Notes under the pieces: generated by a model | Told to the model about the DNA's origin: nothing | Seen by the model: the letters and a program-made list of their open reading frames with translations, nothing else | Databases searched by the model: none | Part shown: piece by piece, positions 18,684-26,777 of the stretch | Position numbering within the stretch: position 1 is the stretch's first letter | How the letters are laid out: each line of letters begins with the position of its first letter | Assembly (NCBI GenBank): GCA_900539505.1 | Contig: UQCL01000002.1 | Span: 1 to 64,000 of the forward strand | Length of the DNA: 64,000 nucleotides | Reading direction: 5' to 3' | Source: an uncultured Campylobacter sp. | GTDB taxonomy: Bacteria; Campylobacterota; Campylobacteria; Campylobacterales; Campylobacteraceae | Position numbers and translations under genes: made by a program

Positions 18684-18702
18684 ATCGCCTTCGCAAGGCG
18701 AT
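18684..18702 (+). terminator. Stem-loop downstream of the GGDEF/EAL gene
   Basis: Perfect eight-base stem ATCGCCTT / AAGGCGAT around a CGC loop, about 50 bases after the stop codon. No long T-run follows, so factor-independent termination is only possible. Confidence 0.45.
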
Positions 18703-18890
18703 AAATTCTGATTTAGCAAGCTGCTGCTTTAATACGAAATTTATCTTGGCAAATACTACGCGGTTTTATCACAAACTTATGGCATGCCTTGTAGCTAAAA
18801 TCATCATAAAAGCTTGCGCATGGCAAATGAAGTGAGAGCTAAATTTAAAATTTAATGGCGGATCTATGGACGAAATTTTGCGAAGTTCAA

Positions 18891-19024
18891 AATTTTAAAA
18901 TTCCAAGCTGTAGAATTTTAAAATTTGAAATGCGCGAGCTGCAAATTTAAGGCTAAATTTTAAAATTCCGTAGCGATAAAATTTTAAATTCCGCGCCTTA
19001 AACCCGCCTGCAAATTTTAAAATT
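18891..19024. repeat. Cluster of AATTTTAAAATT palindromes
   Basis: Exact 12-base palindromes at 18891-18902, 18914-18925, 18956-18967 and 19013-19024. The same word occurs throughout the window in most spacers and in some genes. Each copy with flanking A/T contains one or two RAATTY sites (AAATTT or AAATTC). Confidence 0.85.
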
Positions 19025-19221
19025 TTATGGCGCAAATTTCGATCCATTCGTTTTATAACATTTCACGCGAGCTTTACAAAATAAAAATTTTAACGAGCTT
19101 TGCTCTAATTATCGATAGAGCTTTCAAATGCAGGCGGAATTTTTAAGTGCAAACTTTCTTGCTTTCAGCGAGAATGAGCTTAAATTTTAGGCTTTAGCGC
19201 ATTAGCTCAAGCAAATTCGCT

Positions 19222-20730
19222 CTAAGCCTTCATACTCCCCGTATCCTTAAATCTTTGATGCCACGACAGCGCCTCGCTTAGGATGTGTGGAGTATGCCCC
19301 GCACAGGGCTGCGCACATGCCCGCTCGAAATAATCTCTCAGCGCATCTTGGTAAGTGGGATGTGCGATGCTTATCATCGCGCGAGCCCGTTCGCGAGGGC
19401 ATTTACCGCGCAGATCGGCGATGCCGTATTCGGTGATGATGACTTGGGTGTCGTGTTCGGTATGATCGACATGGCTTACGAAGGGCACGATAGCGCTAAT
19501 CGCGCCGCCTTTAGCGAGCGATGGGCTCAAAAATAGCGACAAATATCCGTTGCGAGCAAAGTCACCGCTACCGCCGATGCCGTTTTTCATCTGCGAACCC
19601 ATGACGTTGGTAGAATTCACATTGCCGTAGATGTCTGCCTCGAGCATGCCATTCATCGACACGACGCCGAGCTTTCTGATGAGCGCTGGCGAGTTGGAGA
19701 CGTCTTGTGAACGCAGTATGATGTGCTTGCGGTAGAAATCGATGTTTTTTTGAAATTCCTCGACACCTGCGGGGCTAAGCGATAGCGCTGTGGCACTTGC
19801 AGTGCCTACGACGCCTCTTCTGATGAGATCTAGCATGCCGTCTTGGATCACCTCGGAGTAGCACTGCAGCCCTTGATAGCCGGCGTCTTGTAGCGAGCTA
19901 AGCACGGCGTTAGCGACGTTGCCGATGCCCGATTGTAGCGGCAGTAGCTTCTTTGCGGGAAGCCTGCCGCAAGCTTCCTCGTTTTTTAGGAATTTTACGA
20001 CGTTTCGCCCAATCGCGCTTGAAATTTCATCCACGGCGGTGAAATTATTGACGCGATCATGCGTCCTAGCCTCTATAACAGCGATTACTTTAGCAGGATC
20101 TACATGCATGTAGGGGCTGCCTACGCGATCGCCTACGTGCTTGATCGGCAGATCCTCAGCATGCGGCGGTAGGCGCAGATCTGTAACGTCGTGAATGCCC
20201 TCCAGCTCAAGTGGCTGGTAGTAATTCACTTCTAAAATCACGCGATCGGCGATATCGAGCCAGGCTTGGTTGTTGCCTAGCGATGTGGACGGCACGAGCT
20301 CACCGCTTTCTTTAATCGCCACTACTTCGATCACAGCAAAGTTTAGATGTGGAAAAAAGCCCGCCTTAAGCTGCGCGGCAAGGCTTGATAGATGCACGTC
20401 TGCGTATCGCACGGCGCCGCTATTTATCGCACGGCGCATATCGGCATCCGTAAAAAACGGCGCGCGAAAGCTCACGGCACCTGCTTTTGCCAAAACTCCG
20501 TCTAAAAGCGGATCGGTCGATGCGCCTGTAAAAATTTCGATTTGATAGGGCTCGCCTTTTTCGTGCAGCGCTGTCGCTCGTTGCGCCAGAGCCTGCGGCA
20601 GCGCTAGTGCGCAGCCCGCCCCAACAAAGCCGCTAAAGCCCACCGATGCGCCATTTGGGATCAGCTCGCAGGCTTCCTCGGCGCTCATAATTTTTGATTT
20701 TAGATATTCGTTTTGCACGCGTGAGTTCAT
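19222..20730 (-). CDS. Succinyl-CoA:acetate CoA-transferase / acetyl-CoA hydrolase family
   Basis: 502 residues, the usual length. Transfers CoA between acyl-CoA and a carboxylate, most likely succinyl-CoA and acetate, as in AarC/Cat1/ScpC. The conserved motif YSEVIQDG places the candidate catalytic glutamate at E293, close to the Glu294 of AarC that forms the glutamyl-CoA intermediate. SGFVGAG near the N-terminus and the C-terminal ITEYGIADLRGK segment are family hallmarks. AGGACGG precedes the ATG. It sits alone between two long repeat-rich spacers, so it is probably monocistronic. It would let a host with an incomplete TCA cycle recycle acetate. Confidence 0.9.
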   Translation of the reverse strand: MNSRVQNEYLKSKIMSAEEACELIPNGASVGFSGFVGAGCALALPQALAQRATALHEKGEPYQIEIFTGASTDPLLDGVLAKAGAVSFRAPFFTDADMRRAINSGAVRYADVHLSSLAAQLKAGFFPHLNFAVIEVVAIKESGELVPSTSLGNNQAWLDIADRVILEVNYYQPLELEGIHDVTDLRLPPHAEDLPIKHVGDRVGSPYMHVDPAKVIAVIEARTHDRVNNFTAVDEISSAIGRNVVKFLKNEEACGRLPAKKLLPLQSGIGNVANAVLSSLQDAGYQGLQCYSEVIQDGMLDLIRRGVVGTASATALSLSPAGVEEFQKNIDFYRKHIILRSQDVSNSPALIRKLGVVSMNGMLEADIYGNVNSTNVMGSQMKNGIGGSGDFARNGYLSLFLSPSLAKGGAISAIVPFVSHVDHTEHDTQVIITEYGIADLRGKCPRERARAMISIAHPTYQDALRDYFERACAQPCAGHTPHILSEALSWHQRFKDTGSMKA

Positions 20731-21678
20731 TTTCCGTCCTAGCCGTGATTTGGGCGAAATTATAATATTTTTGCGCTAAATTTCAAAATCTAAATTTCGT
20801 GCGCGAGCTAGGCTATAGAGCAAAATATGAGGCGCGGTCGGTTGGGATACGCCACAAACGCTTCCGATCAGGCTTTTTTTGCTTCGGCGGTTTACAATAC
20901 CCGCTTGCACAAGCGCTCCGTAAATAGGGTTTTAAGCGTGATTGAAGCTTAGTTGATAGTCTCGCTGCGATACTGCAAATACTTATCGCGCACCCAATCT
21001 TGCGAAATTTAAACGCAAAATTTCATCGCATAATTTGTGAGCTGCGATATTTAAATTTAAGCTTCCTTTTGCAATTTAATCGCTCGCCGCACTCAAATTT
21101 AAATCCCCGCCTCGCAATTTTAAAATGGATGTTTTGAAATTTATCGCTCGTGGCGTTTAAATTCCGCGTCTAGCGAGCCTTGAACTCATATTTGAAATTC
21201 CATCACTTGCGATGCACGCATTTGCCCATCGCACCTGTATTTTAATCCGCATTAATGAAATTCCCTCTGTCTGAAATTTTAACCTCTTCGCACAATATGG
21301 CAGTTTAAAATTTCAAATTTCTCGCTTTTTTTTGGGAGCGGCTCGACATAGATACGTAAAATTTTGATAAATTTACGCTTGCAAAATTCTAAAAATTATA
21401 TCATCGTCACGGCTAAATTGCAGATTTGTTTAAATTCTGGTTCTTAAAATTGTAGCCTGGCCGTCACGCACGATTTGCAATTCAAAGAGCCTTGCCGCGT
21501 AAATTCTAATCTCTCTGAGCCCAAAAATTGACGCCGCTTAATACATGAATTTAAACGCGTTTTGGAATTCAAAATTTAGCCCGCCTTGTTACCATTTTCG
21601 GTCGAGCTCTATAAAATTTCGGCAAATTTTATACTCGCGGAATTTTAAAATTTTATCGCCATAAAAGCCAGTAAAATT
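20731..21678. other. Long repeat-rich spacer, no gene seen
   Basis: About 950 bp. It contains AAATTT, AAATTTTA and GAAATTT words at short intervals alternating with GC-rich filler such as CTCGCGCA or GCCTTGC. Both strands are broken by stops. No tRNA or structured RNA recognised. Confidence 0.5.
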
Positions 21679-22191
21679 TTATCTCTGCGGCTTGCCGTCG
21701 CCAAATTTCGCGACTATCTCCTCGCTACAGCTCTCTTTGGGCGCCCAGCCTTCGCGCTTCATCCGCGCCAGATTGTCGCATGCCTCCTGCGAGCCGCCCT
21801 CGCAAAGCTCGTCGTATATCACGAGGCTGCGGCACTGCCCGCTCGCGAAGCTCTCCAGCGTCGCGGCATTGCCCAGGCAGGCTCGCTCGCGCAGATTGCT
21901 CATCGCGCGCCCGCCTGCGCCATCCGCTTTGTCTCCCTGCTTCCGCTCGGCGAGGGTTGAGAGCTCGCATGCGTCTGCGAAAAAACCCTGTGCTTTGAAG
22001 CGGTTTCGCACGACGCCGCGACCGCCCAGCTCGTATCTCATCGCCGCTTCGTAGCATGCGGCGGCGTCCTTTTTGCTGCATTTTGCTAAAAGCGCGCTGG
22101 TTTTTGCGCCGCTAAATTTAAACTCTTTGGCTTCGCCGTCTGCGTTTGCCAAACTAAGCGCCGCCGCCAGCGCAAGCTTTAAAGCTTTCAT
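21679..22191 (-). CDS. Secreted Cys-rich Sel1/Hcp-like protein
   Basis: 170 residues with a signal peptide (MKALKLALAAALSLANADG). The mature part has paired cysteines spaced as in Helicobacter cysteine-rich proteins: KCSKKDAAACYEAAMRYELGGRGV is a Sel1-like helix-turn-helix repeat, and DELCEGGSQEACDNLARM is a second partial one. Such proteins are disulfide-bonded solenoids in the periplasm or outside the cell; their function is unsettled. The ATG follows a GGGGC-type site. First of three related genes on this strand. Its upstream DNA is duplicated at 22,956-23,064. Confidence 0.75.
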   Translation of the reverse strand: MKALKLALAAALSLANADGEAKEFKFSGAKTSALLAKCSKKDAAACYEAAMRYELGGRGVVRNRFKAQGFFADACELSTLAERKQGDKADGAGGRAMSNLRERACLGNAATLESFASGQCRSLVIYDELCEGGSQEACDNLARMKREGWAPKESCSEEIVAKFGDGKPQR

Positions 22192-22292
22192 CTTTGCCCC
22201 TTTTTCGTTTATCCGCTCGCACGCTTCGATTTACCGCCTCATCGCGCACTGCACTCGCACAGCCCGCTAAAATTTTAAAGGCTCGCGCGCTC
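22182..22292. repeat. Leader repeat, copy 1 (upstream of the Hcp-like gene)
   Basis: About 110 bp covering the start codon and upstream region of the gene at 21,679-22,191. It is matched by 22,956-23,064 with a few substitutions and short indels, in the same orientation. Confidence 0.8.
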
Positions 22293-22349
22293 CATATCCA
22301 GGTCGTAAAGGTTGTGAAAATCCACGTCGTTAAATTTATTTTTTGCCAC
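22275..22349 (-). CDS. Possible 24-codon small ORF
   Basis: GTG start at 22,349 after GGAG in ACGGAGCGAAA, encoding MAKNKFNDVDFH then NLYDLDMERASL and a TAA stop. The composition is acidic and protein-like rather than noise. It lies between two Sel1 genes and its 3' end merges into the leader repeat. It could be a real microprotein or a gene remnant. Confidence 0.3.
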   Translation of the reverse strand: MAKNKFNDVDFHNLYDLDMERASL

Positions 22350-22367
22350 TTTCGCTCCGTTTAAATT

Positions 22368-22907
22368 TTAATATCCGGCTTCATTTAGCTTTTTGTAGTC
22401 GTCGCAGCCAAACTGATCGCCCAGATCGCATGCTTTGCCAAAATACTCTTTGGCTGTTTTGAAATTTTGCTCCACGCCTTTTGCCTCAAGATATAAAGAA
22501 GCGACATCGTAGCAAGCGTCAGCGCCCCCTAGATCGCAGGCCTTTTGATAAAGCTCCATTGCCTTTTTGTAGTCTTGTTTCACGGCTTTACCGCTCTTAT
22601 ATGCAAAACCAAGCTGAGCGCAGCCAACAGCGTCTTTTTTATCGCATGTCATTTGCCAAATCTCTATCGCTTTTTTGTAGTCTTGCCTCACACCCTCGCC
22701 GTTGTAATAACTGATACCAAGGAAAGAGCACCCATTGATACTTCCTTTATTGCAAGCGCTCTCAAAGTGCTTTGCCGCTCTTGCCAAGTCTTGATAATAA
22801 GATGCCTCCAATCCATATTCAAGCTCTTTTTGCGCCGATAATTCAAAGGCAAAGGCAAAATTTAATAAACCTGCCAAAGCCATCATCACAAAAATAAATT
22901 TTCTCAT
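22368..22907 (-). CDS. Secreted Sel1-repeat (Hcp-like) protein
   Basis: About 179 residues. A signal peptide ending in FAFA is followed by four Sel1-like repeats of about 36 residues, each with a Cys pair: KHFESACNKGSINGCSFLG, IWQMTCDKKDAVGCAQLG, LYQKACDLGGADACYDVA and YFGKACDLGDQFGCDDY. The regular Cys-x7-Cys spacing marks the HcpA-like family, which folds as a disulfide-stapled alpha solenoid outside the cytoplasm. AAGGATTA precedes two adjacent ATGs; the second (22,907) has better spacing. Function unknown, perhaps protein binding or envelope stress. Confidence 0.85.
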   Translation of the reverse strand: MRKFIFVMMALAGLLNFAFAFELSAQKELEYGLEASYYQDLARAAKHFESACNKGSINGCSFLGISYYNGEGVRQDYKKAIEIWQMTCDKKDAVGCAQLGFAYKSGKAVKQDYKKAMELYQKACDLGGADACYDVASLYLEAKGVEQNFKTAKEYFGKACDLGDQFGCDDYKKLNEAGY

Positions 22908-22950
22908 CATTAATCCTTTAAATTTTTATTGATATTTTGATCCGCGTCGG

Positions 22951-22965
22951 TTAAAAAGCTTTCAT
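22951..22965 (-). pseudogene. Relic gene start: ribosome site plus four codons and stop
   Basis: Within leader-repeat copy 2, AAAGGAG is followed by ATG AAA GCT TTT TAA. It matches the start of the Hcp-like gene downstream (MKA...) but stops after four codons. It looks like the leftover 5' end of a duplicated paralogue. Confidence 0.5.
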
Positions 22966-23064
22966 CTTTGCTCCTTTGTTTCGTTTATCTGTCTGCTCCG
23001 ATTTGCTGCTTCATCGCGCGCTGCACTCGCACAGCCCTCTAAAATTTTAAAGGCTCGCGCGCTC
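22956..23064. repeat. Leader repeat, copy 2 (without its gene)
   Basis: About 109 bp closely similar to 22,182-22,292, including the ATG and ribosome site and the ACTGCACTCGCACAGCC-like segment. The coding part that should follow is missing. Confidence 0.8.
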
Positions 23065-23105
23065 TGTTTGCGCTCGAAGCTCGGAAATTTATCGCTTTTG
23101 CCGCG

Positions 23106-23666
23106 CTAATTTTTCGGCAGTAGATCGAGCACCGCGCAGGCGCGCTTGTTGTGCATTTTGCATGCCTTATCTAGCGCCTGCCCCGAGAGCCCAAAGCTTT
23201 GAGGAGTGCCTATTCCTTGGAGATATTTGACCGATAGCTCGTAGCAAGCTTCGCTGCTGCCGGCATCGCACTGCTCGCGAAAAAGCTCAAACGACGCCAC
23301 GACGTCCTTTTCAACGCCGAGGCCGCGCCCTAGCGCATCTGCGTAGAAAAAGCACGATAGCTGATCTTTTCGCTCGCAGCCGCTTTTCAGACCGCGCGCG
23401 ACGCGATCACAGGAGCCCTCGTCGCTTTTTACGATACAGCTTTGCAGATCCGCCCGCGAAATTCCGTCCGTTTGGATGACCGCATCGGCGCTGCTTTGCG
23501 AGCCAGCGCTTGCTTCGCCGCTCTTTATAAAGCGCGCGCTTGCGGTCTCGCCGATACTCGTTGTTTTGTCCGTTTTGCCCGCAGCAGGGATTTTATCTGT
23601 CCGCCCGCTCTCGTCGCAGTTTGCCGCAATGGCGCAAAATAGCGCCAAAAATAGAAATTTTTTCAT
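23106..23666 (-). CDS. Secreted Sel1-repeat (Hcp-like) protein
   Basis: 186 residues from ATG 23,666, chosen because GGAGG lies six bases upstream and a clean signal peptide (MKKFLFLALFCAIAAN) follows; a longer frame adds 31 residues without signal. A Ser/Thr/Gly-rich linker of about 50 residues leads to Sel1-like repeats with Cys pairs: CIVKSDEGSCDRVA, CERKDQLSCFFYADALGRGLGVEKD, CDAGSSEACYELSVKYLQGIG and CKMHNKRAC. Third member of the local family. Role unknown, most likely periplasmic. Confidence 0.8.
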   Translation of the reverse strand: MKKFLFLALFCAIAANCDESGRTDKIPAAGKTDKTTSIGETASARFIKSGEASAGSQSSADAVIQTDGISRADLQSCIVKSDEGSCDRVARGLKSGCERKDQLSCFFYADALGRGLGVEKDVVASFELFREQCDAGSSEACYELSVKYLQGIGTPQSFGLSGQALDKACKMHNKRACAVLDLLPKN

Positions 23667-23803
23667 ACCCGCCTCCGTTAAATTTCGCGCCATTTTAATT
23701 AAAAATGCTGAATTTAAGAGAAATGCGCCTCTGCTCCAAATTTCAGCTCTATGTCGCAATGTGTTTGGAGCGCGAATTTAAAGCGCGCCGCCAAAGCGAT
23801 CGA

Positions 23804-24235
23804 TCACAAGCTCTTTAGCGCCGCAAGTACGTTTTGTGCGTCCTGTTCGGGCTCCTCGATTCGGCTAAAGCGCTTTATCTCCTTGCCTCCTCGAAAAATC
23901 AGGGTTTGGCGGTGGTAAAATTTCTTCCCGTCGCCGGTGGTGAAGGTTTCGAGCCCAAGCGGCGCCTCAAGCTCGAATTTTTCGTCGTTTATGAACTCAA
24001 ACGATGCGCCCGTAGCGCGCTTAAACTCGCTCGTGCCCGCCTCGCCCATGCTGCCTACGGCGATAAGCTCAAAGCCGAGGGCTTTTATCTGCGCAAACGC
24101 GCTCTCGTAGGCCTTGCACTGAAGCGTGCAGCCAGTAAGCCCAGCCGCATCGCGCAACTCTGCGGGCAAAAATTTGCCGCTGTCGCCCATTTTTGGGTAG
24201 GTAAAAACCACGCAATTTTTCGGTAAATTTATCAT
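23804..24235 (-). CDS. Peroxiredoxin-like (AhpC/TSA/redoxin superfamily) protein
   Basis: 143 residues from ATG 24,235, preceded by AAAGGCGAGAG; 13 extra upstream codons are unlikely. A thioredoxin-like fold is suggested by VVFTYPKMGDSG, the Cys pair GCTLQC at the position of the peroxidatic site, and FELIAVGSMGEAGTSEFKRATG, a segment typical of Bcp/PrxQ-type redoxins. C-terminal FYHRQTLIFRGGKEIKRF matches the strand pair that closes the fold. It probably detoxifies peroxides using thiols. The Cys spacing (C-T-L-Q-C) differs from the PrxQ C-x4-C, so the exact class is open. Confidence 0.75.
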   Translation of the reverse strand: MINLPKNCVVFTYPKMGDSGKFLPAELRDAAGLTGCTLQCKAYESAFAQIKALGFELIAVGSMGEAGTSEFKRATGASFEFINDEKFELEAPLGLETFTTGDGKKFYHRQTLIFRGGKEIKRFSRIEEPEQDAQNVLAALKSL

Positions 24236-24369
24236 CTCTCGCCTTTTGATCGAAATAGGTCGCAAAAATAGCATAAAAAATCTTAAACCCGCTTGACGGA
24301 TGAAATTTTAATAAAATTTAGCGTAAAATAAGGGGCAAAATTTCGGCAAAATCAAATTTGGAGTTAAAT

Positions 24370-25452
24370 TTGGATATCGACAGAGCGTTAGAGGAGCTGG
24401 CAAAAAAGCAGCAGCAGTGCAAGATAAAATTTCTAAAACCGCTGATTTTATTGCTATGCATCGCGGTTTTTTCCATCGGCTGGTTTATCCACGGCTTGAT
24501 CCAAAACGAATACTCCTCCGCCGTGCTGATGTCCGCGATGATCCCGATAATTGCGGTAAGCTGCGTATGGGGGATTTTTGATGATTCCATCGCCAAGTGG
24601 GAGTACAATGCCTTTTACAAAGACGCCTTCATCCGCGCCATCATTTCAGATATCGATCCCGCCTTTAGATACGAGCCGCAAAGCGGCATAGACGAAGAAG
24701 AGTTCCGCAAAACAGGCATCTATCCGAACAATGAATTCGTAGCCGAGGATCAGATAGACGGCGTGTATAAAGGGGTGAAATTTAGCCTAAGCGAGGCGAT
24801 AAAAATCTATGAAACGCGCGAGTCTATGGAGCTTGTAAGGCTATCTCAAAGGGCTAAAAGCGATCTTTCTGCGGCTTTTTTGCTGTCGGCGATCGCGCTT
24901 TGGAACGCTTGGAGGCTCGGCGAATACGTGCAGGCCTTTAGCGGCTCGGTGTTGGTGTGCGAGTTTTATAAGAAATTTAAGGGGCGGACCATCATCGCGG
25001 ATCGCTCGCCAGGCACAAAATTTTTAGGCGATCAGGAGCTGATGGACGATGTGATTTTCGGCGAGGAATTTCGCGTGTTCGCAAGCGATAAGATCGAGGC
25101 GCGGTATCTTTTGACGCCTAGCCTTATGGAGCGTCTCGGGGCTTTGAAGCTTAAGCTTGCACCTAAGATCGCTCTTAGCGCGGCGTTTATGGACGGAAAA
25201 TTTTATCTATTTTTAAACGGCGCGAAAAACCGCTTCGAAGCCGCGCTGTTTTCGCCGCGCACTACGCTAAAAGACGCCGAGCGGATAAAGGCCGAAGTTT
25301 TGCAGCTTCTTGGTATCATTGACGAGCTGCGTTTGAATGAGGAGGTTTTTGGCGGCGCAAGCGAGAGCGGCGAGTCCGCAAATAGCCCGCCACCCGGCGG
25401 CAAAGAGCTGCAGAGATTGCGCGATAAAGGCTTGAGCTCGCGCGATCGCTGA
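24370..25452 (+). CDS. DUF3137-family membrane protein
   Basis: 360 residues from TTG 24,370, chosen because TTGGAG at 24,358-24,363 is well spaced; another TTG four codons upstream overlaps that site. Two hydrophobic helices lie at about 20-40 and 50-70. The soluble part has the DUF3137 landmarks: EDQIDGVYKGVKFSLSEA, then VLVCEFYKKFKGRTIIADR and EARYLLTPSLMERL. The family has no settled function. A divergent paralogue is present at 49,961-50,935 with the same layout and a similar start region. The C-terminal 30 residues are Gly/Ser/Pro-rich. Confidence 0.75.
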   Translation: MDIDRALEELAKKQQQCKIKFLKPLILLLCIAVFSIGWFIHGLIQNEYSSAVLMSAMIPIIAVSCVWGIFDDSIAKWEYNAFYKDAFIRAIISDIDPAFRYEPQSGIDEEEFRKTGIYPNNEFVAEDQIDGVYKGVKFSLSEAIKIYETRESMELVRLSQRAKSDLSAAFLLSAIALWNAWRLGEYVQAFSGSVLVCEFYKKFKGRTIIADRSPGTKFLGDQELMDDVIFGEEFRVFASDKIEARYLLTPSLMERLGALKLKLAPKIALSAAFMDGKFYLFLNGAKNRFEAALFSPRTTLKDAERIKAEVLQLLGIIDELRLNEEVFGGASESGESANSPPPGGKELQRLRDKGLSSRDR

Positions 25453-25679
25453 TTTGAATTTTAAAACGCCATCTCGCGGTTTAAAATTTAACGCTTTTCG
25501 TAAAATTTAATCTCATCGCCCGCGTCTTTAAATTTAGCGCTTTTTAGAATTTGGCGTTTCTTGAAATTTGGCGTCTCTTGGAATTTAACGCGGCGCAAGC
25601 GAGTAAAATTTACCACTTGTAGCAGTAGCTTGAAATTTTAAAATTTGATCTCGCGCACGGCAAGATATGCGATGAAATT

Positions 25680-26690
25680 TTACTCGTTATTTCCCGCGAT
25701 CGTTTCGATTAATTTGCGTTTGTTGCGGCGGTTGTAAAGCACCGACGAAAGGAGCGATAGCGCGATGAATAAGATCCCCACGGTGCCGGTTATGATCTCG
25801 CTTACTTCAAATTTCAGCTTGGCAAACATTATAAATGCCAAACACGCGATAGCATAGTGCGCGCCGTGCTCCAGATACGCGAAGTGCGACAGCGTGCCGC
25901 GAGCGATGAGATACAGCGTGATGGAGCGCACGAACATCGCGCCAGCACCTAGCCCCAGCATAATGATGAAGATATTATCGCTTAGCGCAAACGCGCCGAT
26001 CACGCCGTCGAAGCTAAAGCTCGCGTCCAGAGTTTCTAAATACAAAAAGCCCGCAAGGCCGTTTTTTACGCCGTCCGTGCCGAAAAGGCGGTCGAAGCAG
26101 GAGATGAGCAGATAGAGCAGGATCGCGCCGAAATACGCTGCGCCGAGCGTAGCCGAGCCCGTTTTAGCAAGCAGCGCGAGCCCCGCGGCTAGAGCGATCA
26201 GCGTGGGCGCGTTTGGAATGCGCTTTAAAAATCGCACGAGCCCGTTATTTTCGATTATGCCCAGCCAGTGTAGCTCGCGCTGCGCATCGAAGAAAAAATC
26301 GCAAAAGACCATCAGTAAAAAAGCGCCGCCGAAAACGTAAATTTGCGCTTCGTTCTCGCTTAAAATTTCATGATAGCGCTGCGGCTGCTTAAGCGCCAGC
26401 ACGAGAGTTTCCCAAAGACCCAGATGCGCGCTTGCGGCGACGATTAGCACGGGGAATAAAAATCTCATCCCAAAAACCGCGATCGGAATGCCCCAGAGGA
26501 TAAATCTGCTCTGCCACACCGGCGCCATATCTTTTAGCACCTTGGCATTGACTACGGCGTTATCGAAGCTGAGGCTGATTTCGAGCGCGCATAAAAGCGC
26601 ACAGATATAAGCGGCACCCGCGCCGCCGATATAAAATGCGATAGCAAGCGCAATTAGGCTTACTACAAAAGAGGAGTAAAAATATTTCAT
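25680..26690 (-). CDS. DUF475 integral membrane protein (TerC-like)
   Basis: 336 residues with about ten hydrophobic segments. The motif ALEISLSFDNAVVNAKVLKDM and, in the second half, ETLDASFSFDGVIGAFALSDNIFII are the paired acidic motifs of the DUF475/TerC group; the family is often linked to metal (manganese) export at the membrane. AGGA sits five bases before ATG 26,690; the adjacent ATG at 26,693 is closer. Divergent from the next gene, sharing a short promoter region. Confidence 0.85.
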   Translation of the reverse strand: MKYFYSSFVVSLIALAIAFYIGGAGAAYICALLCALEISLSFDNAVVNAKVLKDMAPVWQSRFILWGIPIAVFGMRFLFPVLIVAASAHLGLWETLVLALKQPQRYHEILSENEAQIYVFGGAFLLMVFCDFFFDAQRELHWLGIIENNGLVRFLKRIPNAPTLIALAAGLALLAKTGSATLGAAYFGAILLYLLISCFDRLFGTDGVKNGLAGFLYLETLDASFSFDGVIGAFALSDNIFIIMLGLGAGAMFVRSITLYLIARGTLSHFAYLEHGAHYAIACLAFIMFAKLKFEVSEIITGTVGILFIALSLLSSVLYNRRNKRKLIETIAGNNE

Positions 26691-26777
26691 CATCGTCCTA
26701 GCTGATTTTTTGCGCGATTTTAGCAAAATTTAGCCCTAAATTCTATATAATTGCAAAAATTCCAAAAAAGGCAAAAG

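Larger units (their letters stand above)
18632..19221. other. Convergent spacer with dense palindromic AATTTTAAAATT repeats
   Basis: About 590 bp between converging genes. No ORF or RNA gene supported. Four exact copies of the 12-base palindrome occur within 134 bases (see the separate repeat entry), plus many partial copies. Confidence 0.6.

Noticed and set aside
21692..22270. Plus-strand open frames opposite the Hcp-like gene
   Set aside because: Arg/Ser/Ala-rich mirror frames of a GC-rich gene; no start signals.
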